From: Brugia malayi
Lineage: Eukaryota > Nematoda > Chromadorea > Rhabditida > Onchocercidae
Reading direction: 5' to 3'
NCBI RefSeq assembly: GCF_000002995.4
Contig: NW_025062475.1
Span: 7,692,187-7,756,186 of the forward strand
DNA length: 64,000 bases
The notes under the pieces are model-generated. The model was given only the letters and a program-made list of their open reading frames with translations. It had not been told where the DNA came from and did no database searches. Positions 1-12,823 of the stretch are shown here, in pieces. The stretch's first letter is position 1; each line of letters starts with the position of its first letter. A program made the translations under genes and the position numbers.

Positions 1-3000
1 AAAGCACACTAGAGAAAAAAGCAGTGTGCGGACAGATCGCATTGTGATAACCGCTACCAATTTTAATTGTTTTTTTTGTGGACTTTATGCTACCAACTTT
101 AAAAAATAATTTAAATTCAATTTTTGCCATTTTCAAAATGTAACCTATCGAAAAAGTCATCAGCTACTTCATTTATCCTCTGAAAATATCCTTATCTAAA
201 AATTACTCGCCAAAAGATAGAAAAGTAAAATTTGATTTCATTTATAAGTATAAAAATTTGAACTGCACAGAGTAATGCAAAAAGTGTAGTCAAAAGTAAG
301 CAGAAACTTTATGACCAATATTTTGCAGCGCAGTTTTTTACGAAAACATCTCGCACCGCATTTTCCGAAGTAATTCAAATACGCTAATTATTTTAAAAGG
401 TAAATGAAGTATTCAAGAATTTTTAATCTTTAAAGAAGAAAACATAAATGACAAACGTATATAAGTTGTTATTTTGTTTTAAAGGACTGCACTTTTTCTT
501 CACAATTGTTTTTTTAAAAGACTTTAAAATTTTGTTAGAAAAACCAGGAAATGAAATACTTGATACACTGCACAAAAGAAAGGACAAAAGAGGAAAGACA
601 CAAGAGTAAAGAAAGAGAAAAGGGAAGATAGAAACGATCTTGTCAGGTTTTCAAAACTTTGACTTGACTTCATAAAATTCAAGCAAGTAAATCACAAGAC
701 GATTAAAAAATCAGATCAAGAAGAATTACAGAAGATTCAACTCGTGCTTTCTTGTATTGTTCTTTACTACTCTAAATAAGGAGTTACCATTACTCATTGT
801 TTTTCCGAAATCAAAACAAAGTACTTTTTAAAGAAAATAGTGAAGGTGAATTTTTATAACTTTAAAAAAGATAACTTTAAAATTAAGCGTATGGACTAAA
901 GCTCTGAGCATCTTTGAGAAATAATCAATCAAAGATGCAATAAAACGGAAAGATAAGCCGAAATGTTTCATTGTTTAAATTTGATTAATAATTCATTAAT
1001 GATATTTTAGCATATGAAAAGGAAGAGTTTTAGGAATTTTTGATTAATAAATGACTGATTCATGTGGTAGAGAGCGAATAATTCAAACTGCTTGAATTTA
1101 AATATAAACTGACGTTTCGAATAAATGCTTGCGACATTTCTCCCACATGATCATCCAGTTCGTATTGTTCAGGATCATCAGTTAAGTTTGAATTATATGG
1201 ACCAAGTTCACCATCACCTGAATATTTGTATCGCGCTGAAAAGATCTTTTTCTTATTATCAATTAGCTATGAAAAGGAAAATTGTATTAAACATATTACA
1301 ATGCTGGTCTACTTTTGTAAGAATTTGCATTCTTGCCAGATTCAGATCGTTAGTCCTTTCAATCTTCTTTAAGAAAAGAAGTGAAAAAGAAAATAACTGA
1401 TACCAATACAAACGACTTCGATGTAAAAATGACCTACAAATAACCGCAATATGGAGACAACTAAGTTCCATTGCCCGAACTAATAAAATGGAATTTAATT
1501 TAAACTTATCCCATTAATAATGTACCATATTTACTGCTGGCAGGTTCGGAAGATAGTGTTGGATCGGAATCGACCCGCAAATAACCGTAATGGTTCATCT
1601 TCACAGTTGTCCATCACCACTGCTTATATCTCTTCCGTACAAGTCGCCACTGCTTCCGTAAATGCATTATTGTCTCCAAGATAATATTACTCACTGTAAG
1701 TTAACCAAATTGTCCTCCGCTTTTTTTATCCGTCATATAGTAGTGACATTTAATAACTGTGATCCGTAAGTCAAGAAATCAAAATTTCTGAATGAAATTA
1801 AAACATTGCAAAAAGCTATCTTACAAGCGTATGCATTCGTTTTTGGTTTCCTACAGGACAACAATTTTTTTCCATTCGTACAGGACGGTTTAACGCATGT
1901 AAAGCATCAATGAATTCAAAATCTGGGACAGGTTCCGATTTATAGGATGAAAAATGAAAGATATATGCTCTTATCAAGGAGAAATGATTATGAGACATGA
2001 GTCTTCTTAAATTATCTGGAATTCAGTGAATAATGCTCTACAAGATAAATGACGTATCCAGCGACTACAAAAGTTCTAAAAATTTCAGAATTTGAAGAGA
2101 GGAAATTCTGATGCTGAAGACACTTGAATTAATAATCAAAAATCAAAAATAATCAAAAAAAGTTAATAATCAAAAAGTTTCTCTGCGTTTCTCCATATTT
2201 CATTTCAGTAAATTAATTAAAATTCAAAAAGTCACGTGTCATTTTATCAGTTTCTGTTTTCTATTCATAAGTTTTACGCTCGCATGACCTGTTTTGGCTA
2301 CCTTGTGAAATGTTGCCAATCGTGATTACCCACTAATCTCGGAAGTAAATTAACAACTAATTATTTTAAATTTAAGCTAGTTTTTTTAAGATTTAAATTT
2401 AGGATGATTAAGTTATTAAAATTATTAAAAGTCAAGTTATTAAAGATTAAAGTTATTCTTCTTATTCCGGCAGCTCTAGGCCACATCCTTATCTATTATG
2501 AATAAATGGACGGCAACTTCAGTTTTACAACAGTTAACTTTATCATAGGAAGAATATTACTGAAGGACAATGTTTTCATATGACATAAACCCCTTTGTTT
2601 CTTTTATGCCGTTAAGGGTTAAGAGAAGAATATAAAGACTAATTGAAAAAAAAAACCGGAAATAAACTTTTCCTGCAGCTAAAACACTTGAAGTTTTTTA
2701 TCAATTTTATAATGTTCTAGCAGTGGCAGTGATGAAGATTCTCTTTTTACTTTTCTGATTACTTTTTTTCGCTTTATGTTGATCACTAGGATTTTAGCAT
2801 GATAAAAAGGCGAAAATCTCAACGAATTTGCTTCTGTGATTTGATCTTAATTTTCAATGAACATGACCCTAGAACTGTTTCAGCTGATATAAACGATGAC
2901 ACGAGTGAATCATATACATTAAGTCATTCGTTAAGTCAATTTCACTACTATTCAAATTATTCAATTAAGATTAAAGTCTGCTCTGCTTCTCTGCTTGTGT

Positions 3001-3295
3001 CATTATCATTTACAATAGAAGTTGTCACTCTCATACCAAAATAAGCAAAAAACGGTAAAAATAGGTGTGTAATGTGTATGAAAACGTTATAAAAAAACAA
3101 TAAAAAGAAGTAGGAAGTGTACAAGTTCGTCTCATACTTAAGCCATAATTTGTAAAAACTCGTGGAGATCATAACTCCTTTGGGAGTAGCAATGAAATCT
3201 ATTGCATAAATCATGGACAATGAACAACAATTTCCAAATTCGTTCAAGTAATCTCTTAAAAAGAAAAAAGAATGGTAGAAAGAAGTTTGCAAACA
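1..3295. other. Intergenic, no supported gene
   Basis: AT-rich DNA with only short open frames on both strands, none longer than about 111 codons and none with a recognisable motif. I tried to find exon pairs with matching splice phase and saw none that held. No tRNA box A/box B pair was seen. It could be upstream regulatory DNA or introns of a gene outside the window. Confidence 0.6.
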
Positions 3296-3482
3296 ACAAA
3301 AATAACAAATACGATACTCATAATAACAGTAACAATAACGATAATATTAATACTACTAATAATAATAATAATAATAGTAATAATTAATAATAATAATAAT
3401 AATAATAACAATTAATAATAACAATTAATAATAATAATGATAATAATTAATAATAATAATAATAAAACAACGACAACAATAA
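3296..3482. repeat. (AAT)n-rich microsatellite
   Basis: About 190 bases made almost wholly of AAT/TAA triplets, broken by occasional AAC, GAT and AGT units. The short frame over its left half encodes only Asn/Asp/Thr runs and is a by-product of the repeat. Imperfect units suggest an old array. Confidence 0.95.
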
Positions 3483-5012
3483 GGAGTAATACAGTAATAA
3501 CATAATAACAAGCAAGGAAATGATCATGCCAGGATTATTTGTATTTGAGGTCTTGAAGCTTTCATTCAGTTTTATGGAAGAGAGGGGAAAGGACACAATA
3601 CTCCTCAAATCTCTTCTTCTCGAACAATGTCCATCAATAATATTTCAGGCATAATAAGACCAGTCAAAAGCATCAAGAAGGAAGAATAATCAAATGTCGT
3701 TTTTTCCAATACTAATTTCCACATTTACGTAATTTGAAAAAATGATATATACAAATATCAATGGAAACATTATGATAGCTAATCGTTGGTTGTCTCTCAT
3801 TTAACAGTTTACTCATTCGTTTTTTACGAAGTTGTTTTGTTCTTCACAAAACAATATATTCAAAAAAGTTTAGTGAAAAGGTATTTTGAAGAAATACGTC
3901 TGACTTACATTGCTCTATGTATGAAAATACAGTTAGCAGAGGAATCGATGATTAAGATGGCAATAGGATTACCCTCTATCAAATACTGGGATGATATGCC
4001 CATTTTTTTTTTTTTTTTTGATTTAAACAGAAATTCAAAAATTTTAAACGTTTGAAAAAGTTCGGCTTAAAATTTCGAGGAAGTGATCAAAAAGTAAACA
4101 TTTATTGATTGCATCTCTTTCAAACTGTTTCATCATTATTTATAGCATTATTTTTTCAAACTGCATTTAATAATCTTATTGAGACTGAAAAGTATTCATT
4201 ACTTGTCATTGGTCAATTGCTAATAGCATTTGTTGTCTTAAGCTGACCTTTTCCATATATCTCTTTCATTCTTTCCTTTCTTTGCTTGTTACCAAATTAA
4301 TTTATTTGGTCTTAAAATAGCATCATCCTAATTATACAATGAGTAAGCGTTCATGCATTATGCATAGAACTATTCTTTTTTTCTTCTCTGCGTAAGGAAA
4401 GGATAAACTAAATTTAAAGGTACCAACAACCACTGCGAGTCAATTTGACCTACTCATCTTATTTCAATAATTGCTACCGTTATCTAATTGAAGCACAGTC
4501 TTAAAACAAATTGCTAGAAATATTTATTACCGCAAAAACAGCCAATGATTACATAAGCATTAATCATTCATATTTAACCAACCCGTGGATTTCCGAATTT
4601 TTCAACCTCAATAATTCTGCTGCATTTTAATATTTTGACTAATAAGTCTAAATTGAAATGTTTTGAATAGAAATCGACTAGAAATCAAAAGAATTTGCCA
4701 AAAGACGTTCATTTCATTATCTCTTCATTGCTATCCCAGCTGTAGATAAGCGATTGTATCAATACTTCTTCATTTTTTCTACATGACGAAAAATTGATAG
4801 AATATAAAAGAAATTCCTTATCTCTTTGGCAACAGTTGTTCTTTTTCATTGCATTAAGTCAAAAGACAATTTTGGAGAAGTGTCAACATGAAACACTTAC
4901 GTGAGGCCATGAAAGAAACAAACATTATTTTCAACTCGATTTTTTGAAAAAAAAATTTAACAATTCCTTTCCGTACGATAATTGAAATGGAAGGAATCGA
5001 AAGAGAGAAAAG

Positions 5013-5070
5013 AGAACTACCATTCAAGGGAATCCTTTAAAAGAACTACCATTCAAGGAAATCCTTTAAA
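5013..5070. repeat. 29-bp tandem duplication
   Basis: Two adjacent 29-bp copies (5013-5041 and 5042-5070) that differ at one position; each begins AGAACTACCATTCAAGG. Probably a recent replication-slippage duplication in noncoding DNA. Confidence 0.9.
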
Positions 5071-8000
5071 CCAAATCAGTCTTATCCTACTCACAGCACC
5101 TCTTGTTTTCGGCCACATTTCCCATTAATTTTGGTTCTCCAGAAGTGTAAATGAGCTAATCCATGTCTATCAGGAAACATCGACTAGATCACTTCTCTCC
5201 CTTTCTCTCTCTCTCTCTGTGTGTGTTCTCCCTGCCTCTCTCTGAATTAGCGAATGCTATTAGGAGGGACCTTTTACGTTGATTGAAAAATGTTAGAGAA
5301 TGTCTCTCCTGGGAGTAACACTTCTGCTCTCAGTCCCGCCTGCTCGCGAAAGTATCTCGACTTCTGAAGACACTCCATTATGCAAATATCCAATTTCATC
5401 ACGAAAACTGGCCAAAGAATCAACTGGTCAACTCTTCTCTCTTTTTATTGCTGTGATTTATGCTTGGCAAAGTCAGAAAAAAAGCATCCCTGGACATTTC
5501 GATCAAACACAGAAAAGGCATTCGAAGTGAATTTTTAGCAAGGTATAACCAAGAAAAGTGAAGCATGTAATGATTACTTTGAAGGAATTATTCCACACTT
5601 GGAAGCAATAATTATTTTGCCTGATAAAGCCCAAGTTTTCTCAATTTCAGAAGTTTTTAAAAATGTACTGCTATGGACTTCGTATTTTTAGTCCCATACG
5701 CTCTTTAACTCCTGTAAATAAACCAAATTTTTGCTAAAGAGTCCATTAATCTGCTGACCGGAATCTTGGGACTAGATCAGCCGAATAGTGGAAATTCAGG
5801 AAACATTAGAATCTTCAACATTTACTCAAAAACAAACTGTGGCCGATTGATTGTTTGCAATGAAAATTACAAATTTTGAACGCTCATTTGACAAATTATC
5901 TGAGAAAAAAATTAGAAATCAGAAATGAAAATATTCAGAATTGCTAATAAAATAGCAATTAAAAAACGAAGTGATTTTGATAGCGTCGTTGTTTTTGCAG
6001 ATCTGATAAAAATTCTTAGGATATGGTTTTCGGGGGTCTAGATGATACTAATCCTAATTTGTTCTATAGTTATAGCAAGTTAACAAAAAAATGTTGACAT
6101 TTATGTTATGGAAAGATATTAAGTATAAGAAAAATGCATATTATCTCAATATTCTTTTTTTATTTTACTTCTAAAACAAGTACAGTTGAGAGAATTGATA
6201 ATCAATTGCAGTAAAATCTTTTATCAATTGTCATGAGCTTCATTTGAGAAGATTGGAATTACTGGAAAGCAAGAAGCTAATACTTATATCAACATGTTAA
6301 AGTAGCTATTAATTTACTCCGAAAAACAATTTACATACTGATCTTTGACAATTTATGATAACAATGTAATTCCTCATGCTACTCCTATCATTATTCTTAA
6401 GTTCTTGGAATAGGTCAGGTAAATTGAATAAGCGCATACGGTTTCAAAAAATACTTTACAACCGATAACAAAAATTATCTTATATAACATGATTATCTGG
6501 TTAGCACGATTTATATAAATTAAGTTTGACAATACGCAGCTGTTTCTCAGTGAATCAAAAATCGAAAACGGCAAAGTTCAGAATGTCAGTCAAAGAGAGG
6601 TAAATTGCGAAAATCAGGCTAGCATATTTTCGACTTTTTGAATAACTCAATTTTTCAACTTGATAAACAAATATCATAAACTCACCTTCGGTCTCTTAAT
6701 TACGAAAAGATTTCTTCCATTTGAACTTCTAGCATGATTATTGAGCTGAATATTTTCATCATTTATTAAAATAATTACTTAACATTAATGCAGGAGAACA
6801 GTGAACTGATAAAAAAGATCAATAAGTGAAAAGTAAATTGTGCGGACAGATAAATTCAAAATTAGAAGCAATAATACACTTCAATTCAGCAGCTTATAAA
6901 GTTACTGCACAACTTGAAACAAACGCCTAATTAGCGTTATTTGTTTATGGCTAAAAGGAACTATCGCATGTGAGAGCCATTCAACGGATTGGAAAGACGC
7001 TGAATAAAGAAGGATGATGATATGATCTTGTGACTCTAAACGAATATATAGCATCCATGAGCTCTTTTCAACCTGTTCTGCTTTAAGTAGTTCAATTAAA
7101 TGCTTGTTAGAGACGCCGATTTTTTATACATTTTCAGAGCAAGAAGTGTAGTAAAAAGCAATTTTTTTTTACAGAGCACAAAAAAACGATGCATTTAAAG
7201 AGAGAATCTAAATAGCGTCAAATCGATCAACTGGGTTTAATAGAGAAAGGCATTATGCCAATCAATTCAAATCTTAACGAAACGAGAAAATGAGCTGGAA
7301 AAGAAGATTAGAGAGTTCTTATCTTTGAAAGAATTGTTTCACAAAATTTGTTTTGTCTTTAAAATTATAAACCCTCATTGATTGATTGATTAGTATGAAT
7401 AATTACTATCAGATCAATAATTCCATCGGCTCCTGTTTCTACATTATTAATGTCTTCTGAAGTATTAATGTTTTGAAGAAAACTTGGAAGTTTATTTGTG
7501 AAATAGAGAAACAACAAATCGAGGAAGTGGTTTCGTCTCGAAGTAAGCTGTCTAAAGAAGCTTGAAGCAAAAAAAGTGCCAGCATATGATGCAATGGCAT
7601 GGCTTAAAGGAGGAGCAAAATTTGACATTTGATATAAACGAAACATTACTTTTGAATAAAACTGAACAAGTCATGTCTCTTTATTCGCTACTATTTTTGA
7701 ACAGTTCTTTTAATGGATATTCACTAATAAATTTTCTTACTTACTACACTCGGATAAAACTATGTGTGTGTTTAAGCTCAAAACTCGATTTAACTTTGAT
7801 CTAAACACTCACAATTTGTTTGTTTCAAATTTACTGTTCAGTTTCCATTCTGAACGAATATCATTGCCATAAGTCGTACTTCTTTAAAAAAAAAAAAAAA
7901 AAAAAACTTTCTAAAAAAGATAAGAAATGTATTCGGAGTTTGAAATCGGAGTCAATAAGAAAACCATGAAGTACAGACTACAGCTGTCAAATATTTCAAA

Positions 8001-8544
8001 AAGTAAAAGTATAGTAATAAGGATGAGGAAAATGAAAAAGTGATGAATAAAGACAAATACTGGTTATATAAATAATTTGAAATGAAGTCATGATAAATGA
8101 TAATTTTAGATGATAACTTGATATGAAGGTTTCAAAATAAAAGAACAGAAATGTTTGATGGAAGGTACTCTTGTAGTTGGGAGAAATTCATATTATGAAC
8201 TAATAAAGATCCAATCTGAGATCCTTGATTGCATTTAAACTTTTTAAACTTTTCTTGATAGCTAAAGTATACATCAAACTGAAATCTTTCCTACTGATTG
8301 TTTCGTGAAAAAAATATTTCTTCTTAACCTACTGGTAGTTTTTCATCAATAGTAATGACAGCTTTTCAGCAAAATCGATAGTTGAAATTATTAGATAGAA
8401 ACGACGTTAAGGAACTAAAATAGTATAGTATTGAAACTGCTTACAGTTTCGAAATTAGTCGCTCTTACGTGATGAGAAAAGCGCAGCACGATGGAGCGCT
8501 TCTGGGATGATATGCTGAAAATGAACATCAGAAGCAAAGGCCAT

Positions 8545-8679
8545 CATCACTCATCTGTTTACTTGCTGTATGAGCGCAATGTGTAATAGAGATGCATCAC
8601 CGCACCATCTTACGCAGCTAATAACTGGAAAGCAGAGGTACCAAGGGAGTCTAATCACTCATCGATGTTTGCTTGCTCT
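8545..8679. repeat. Imperfect direct repeat pair
   Basis: ATCACTCATC followed by TGTTTACTTGCTGT at 8545-8569 recurs at 8654-8679 as ATCACTCATC, GA, TGTTTGCTTGCTCT. The pair is spaced by about 109 bp in a stretch more GC-rich than its surroundings. Function unknown; a duplicated regulatory site is one possibility. Confidence 0.4.
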
Positions 8680-10289
8680 TTGCAACAACTGCTGAATTCT
8701 ATCTTTAATTCTTGCTCCAAACACTGTTCTCAGAATTTCCCCACACAATTAGAAATGAAATTAATGTAGTGGGAAATGAACATGGAAAGTAACTATAAAT
8801 TAATGACTTTTAAGACTGATAAAGAGAATCATTTGCAATATAATTTGTTCAGAAAACAGCCATCCTTTCTTCTCCTTCCATTCCCTTGTACTTGAATATT
8901 TGTATACAAAAAATTCAGTTACATTATCATTTCATTGGTTTATTACTTGTTTAGTTCCACTCTCGCAGTTCCTTTTTGTTTCCTTACTTCAATAGTTGCC
9001 GTTTTTTTCTTCTTCGTTCCCATGATGAAAAGGAAATGTGAGCTCTTTATACGCACGACAAGAAGAATGATTATGAAGCTTTACAGTACCCAACGGTCAG
9101 CAGAGGGTCACGGTAATGTGACGCAATAGGTGATTGTCTCAGAGAGGAAGTGAAGGAGAAATAAGAAGGAGGAGAAGTATCGGTATTAAAATTACACAGA
9201 AAGGAAAAAGAAAAAGAAGGTAGGAGAATGCATTGGTGAAAATAAAAGTATGGCTTCATCAATGTCAGGCCTATCCCTGGAGGTTCCTTTGTTGGCTTCA
9301 AGATCTATATATGCTCCCGCCTTAAAGTGACTCAGCTTCAACAATACGCAGAAACCCACTGCAATAATCCGGGATGTATTCCTGCTAATGCAAACATTAA
9401 TTATCAAACTACAAGTATAAAGAATAGATCAGAACACGAAGTAAATGCATAGAAGGCTATCTTCCCTCTCACTTCCCATTGAAATTAATGAACCAATTTA
9501 CCTATGTGTAAGTTTACTTAAAACAATTCGCTCCTTTGCATTCAATTACACTGGAAGAGTCAAAGAAAATCACCGAACTTCAGGTTATATTAATTGGCTC
9601 GACAAAGGGAAATTGATAAATACATTCTGTCACTAAGCCTGTGAGAAATAGAATGAAATGAGGCGTGTAATAATAAATGATATTAGGGAGACTAACGGAT
9701 GATAAATTACCTTTGCTTTCTTAGACAGGCGTAGCTGTCTTCTTTTTCTTAAGGAACAACAGAAAACGTACAAAAAAACGTTTCTTTGCAACTTTTAATC
9801 GGAAGGAAATCCCTCAATTCATCAAAGAAGAAATTTCCAGTGCAAAATGCAATGTTTCCTGAAGTTGTTACTTCATAAGGATGTTTTATGGCCAGCACAC
9901 AGTAATCAATTAATTGTTGCTATTTGAAACAAAGTTTCTTTGGTGACCAGAATATGTGTCCGATAAAAAATCCAACTGTTTGAGATGGAATTTTTTACTT
10001 CCCACGTTTTACTGCAAACTCTTTAAATTTAACTTAAATGTGTAAAAGTGAAGTCATTTCGCTTCAACTTTATTTTTCAAATAGCTATCCACTGAGGATA
10101 GTAAATCGAATACAATCCACATTCTCCGAAATCTGGTGAGACAACAACCCACCCACAGCTAGCTTATCGTTAACTGGCTGTTCAGGGAGAACAATATGAG
10201 GGAGGAATTAGTGATCAAGAGTTTAGGTCAAAGGTAATACAGCCCATATTTTGGGGATAACGGAGCAGACTAGGCATCAAGAATATACC

Positions 10290-10405
10290 TTCTCAAAAGG
10301 TTCTGATTCAGAATGCGATTGGACGTATCAAATGGATATTTGGTGTTGTTATTGAGTAGTTCTTAAGATGTCGCAGCTGTCGGTATCCGGGTTTGATTGA
10401 CTTAC
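10290..10405 (+). pseudogene. Possible PIF/Harbinger-type transposase relic
   Basis: The plus strand reads KVLIQNAIGRIKWIFGVVIE, then a stop, then FLRCRSCRYPGLID. The shape (basic residues, N-A-I-G-R-I-K, W-x-F, then F-L-R-C) recalls the conserved end of DDE_4/Harbinger nuclease domains, where a V-E-x-A-F-G-R-L-K motif precedes an aromatic residue. The internal stop and the lack of flanking homology mean it would be a decayed fragment. The match is by eye over about 35 residues and may be chance. Confidence 0.15.
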
Positions 10406-12823
10406 TGCTTATTGATTAGTTGGTCATTCTTCCATTTGATACTGATGTCCCCGGCTTACTTTACTTCCACTTTATAATTATGTGGTATGATTTTTCGTGC
10501 AGTCAACTATGTAATTCAGAAGTGACATTCAATGAAGACGGGAAGACAACAAGCGATATTTGCTCGAACAGGAGGTGAATTTGTTCAGTCTTTATGTTGC
10601 TGCAAAGCTTTTCCTTCTTTTCGTTTTGTGAAGGGAAAAATAACGAGATAAGAGTAATAAATTTGCCGTGTGGGTCAGTGCCATTGTTGCTGTTAATGTA
10701 ATATTGTTGGTTTCATTACTAGTAATTTTTTGTGTGTAAAGATGTATAATGTAAGTACTCTTTGCTGATTATTCAACATTTATTGTTTTCCAAAAAATAT
10801 GTGTATCTCTCTTTATTCCTTCAATGAAAAGTCGAAGTCACTGTAAGGAAAAATAAGATAAGTAATGCACATTTTGTTGGTTTTTTCATTTTCATTTTCT
10901 CGATAATGGAGCTGCTATATATTGGAAGTGAAATTCGAGAAATCTCTGTACTTATCGTCCCGCTATAGGAATACAAAAAATTGAAAAAAGACGTGGAGAG
11001 ATTGTGCAGATGTGAAGAAGTGATTAAAATTCAGATTGATTTCATAAATAACAGTAAATCACTCAAAAGCAGTGACTATCCATATGGATGTGAGCTGCAC
11101 GCTTCATACTTCTTATTTTTTTAATGCTGATGAAAGATGAGACGAAAAGCTTGATTACATCGTGATAGACATGTTTTCTGTTTCATTCTCTTCTTTGTTC
11201 CTGTACGTATAGTTTGCTATTTTTAGGAATAGATGTGAAGCAGTTACATTCATGAGCGAAATAACCGTGCAGTCACATCAGTTTTTTCACTGCGGTGAAT
11301 AGGAACATTGGAGAATATACTAGCGCAATGAACGAAATATTGCAGTGAGGAATTATCAGTCACTGGTGCTATAGTACTTAAGTTTTCTCCGCAAAAAACT
11401 GTTGAAGAAATACATAGTAGGTCACTTATCACACAAGAGTAAAAAATTTAAGCGTGATTTTTCAGATTATTGCGTTTATAAATTTATTTCTGAAGTTAAA
11501 CAGTTAGTAAAGAAATCTAGAGTAAGTAGACCAGTTTATCTTCTACTGAACTAAATTATATAAATGGATAAGAAATTCATATGATATGTTTTATTGGAAA
11601 AACTGGAAAATTGAAAATTTCATGCTTTTCTTGAATTGAAAAGAGTCATCAGTGGTACTGAAAATTTTCGTCCGCATCTGCAACAACTAAGATTCCTCTG
11701 CGGAGAGCATTTCATATGACAGCAATTTAGAGATCATCTTTGTTAATTATGTAATGCTGTGAAGAATTTTTTTCAGGCCGTTGTAGAAAAGTTCTTTTAA
11801 ACACAATGTCATATCAGGTATTGCAAGTCTATTCTTGGCGTACTCGTCACTCCTTTAATACAAAAAGCATGCCATATTCAAGCTTAAAATTATTCTCAAT
11901 AATATGGTTTCTCAATAATGCATGTATATGTATCATTTCACTGAGCTATAAAATTGGATTTGTAATGGTCCCATGATAACAAGAAGCTATTTGGAGATTT
12001 CGTGCCAACTTTTTAATTTCGAAGTTTTTTTTTTGATATTTCTTGGCCCGCCACTAATTTCATTATATTTAACTGGAGAACGTAATAGAATATAATTTAA
12101 TATATTGTGTCTTACATTTCTATGCTGTTTTTGTTTTTTATACCTTTGCACTTTGTTTTTTTCTATTTTTTTTTTTTTTTTTTTGTATTCATGGTCTTAA
12201 ACAGAAGTGTTTTTTATGATGCCTTATGATATAAGTTCAATTTCTATTTTCGGATTTTCCTACATCGTCCTATGATCTGCAGAAATAAATATATAGCAGC
12301 AGTGATTGCATTATGTTTGCCTTAGCCTTGCTATGGACTAAAACGAATTACATTTAATATGGTGATAGAGGAAACAAATAACTTTCAGTGGTTAACCAAC
12401 AATAAATACTTTAAAGCTAAGTAATGATCAGCATACAGTTTTGACATAAATATACTTTTTTTATATGATAAAAAGCATATAGTTATAACATGCTAAGGAG
12501 CTTCATTTATGGTGATGGATATTGTATTGGACTTTTGATTTGAAATTCAGTTTTTTGAATTTAGGCTGAATTTAAAATTCAATTTTTCACTATCCCATAA
12601 TTTTGGTTCTTGTACAGAATACATGGAAGTCGACTTGCACATGTTTATAAAAAAATTTGCTTGATTAGTCTATGCTGTGGGAATAGAAGATTCAGTGATA
12701 TATTACATGACTGTTCCTTAAGTATAGCTTGACACTGAAACTGAATTTTGCAATAAGTGGAATCGCTATAAAATTCGGCTTTCATATTTTAATCTTTAGA
12801 TTTGGAAGCTGTTGTGAAGCGAC

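Larger units (their letters stand above)
3483..12823. other. Long intergenic or intronic stretch
   Basis: About 9.3 kb without a gene I can support. It holds poly(A) and poly(T) runs (near 7870 and 12165), a CT/GT tract near 5205, a 29-bp tandem duplication at 5013-5070 and a possible decayed transposase fragment near 10290-10400. The 76-codon frame at 5300-5530 starts with a hydrophobic stretch (MSLLGVTLLLSV) but has no family resemblance and no splice support, so I do not call it. Confidence 0.55.

Noticed and set aside
5300..5530. 76-codon frame with hydrophobic start
   Set aside because: No homology, no splice context, and such frames are expected by chance at this length.
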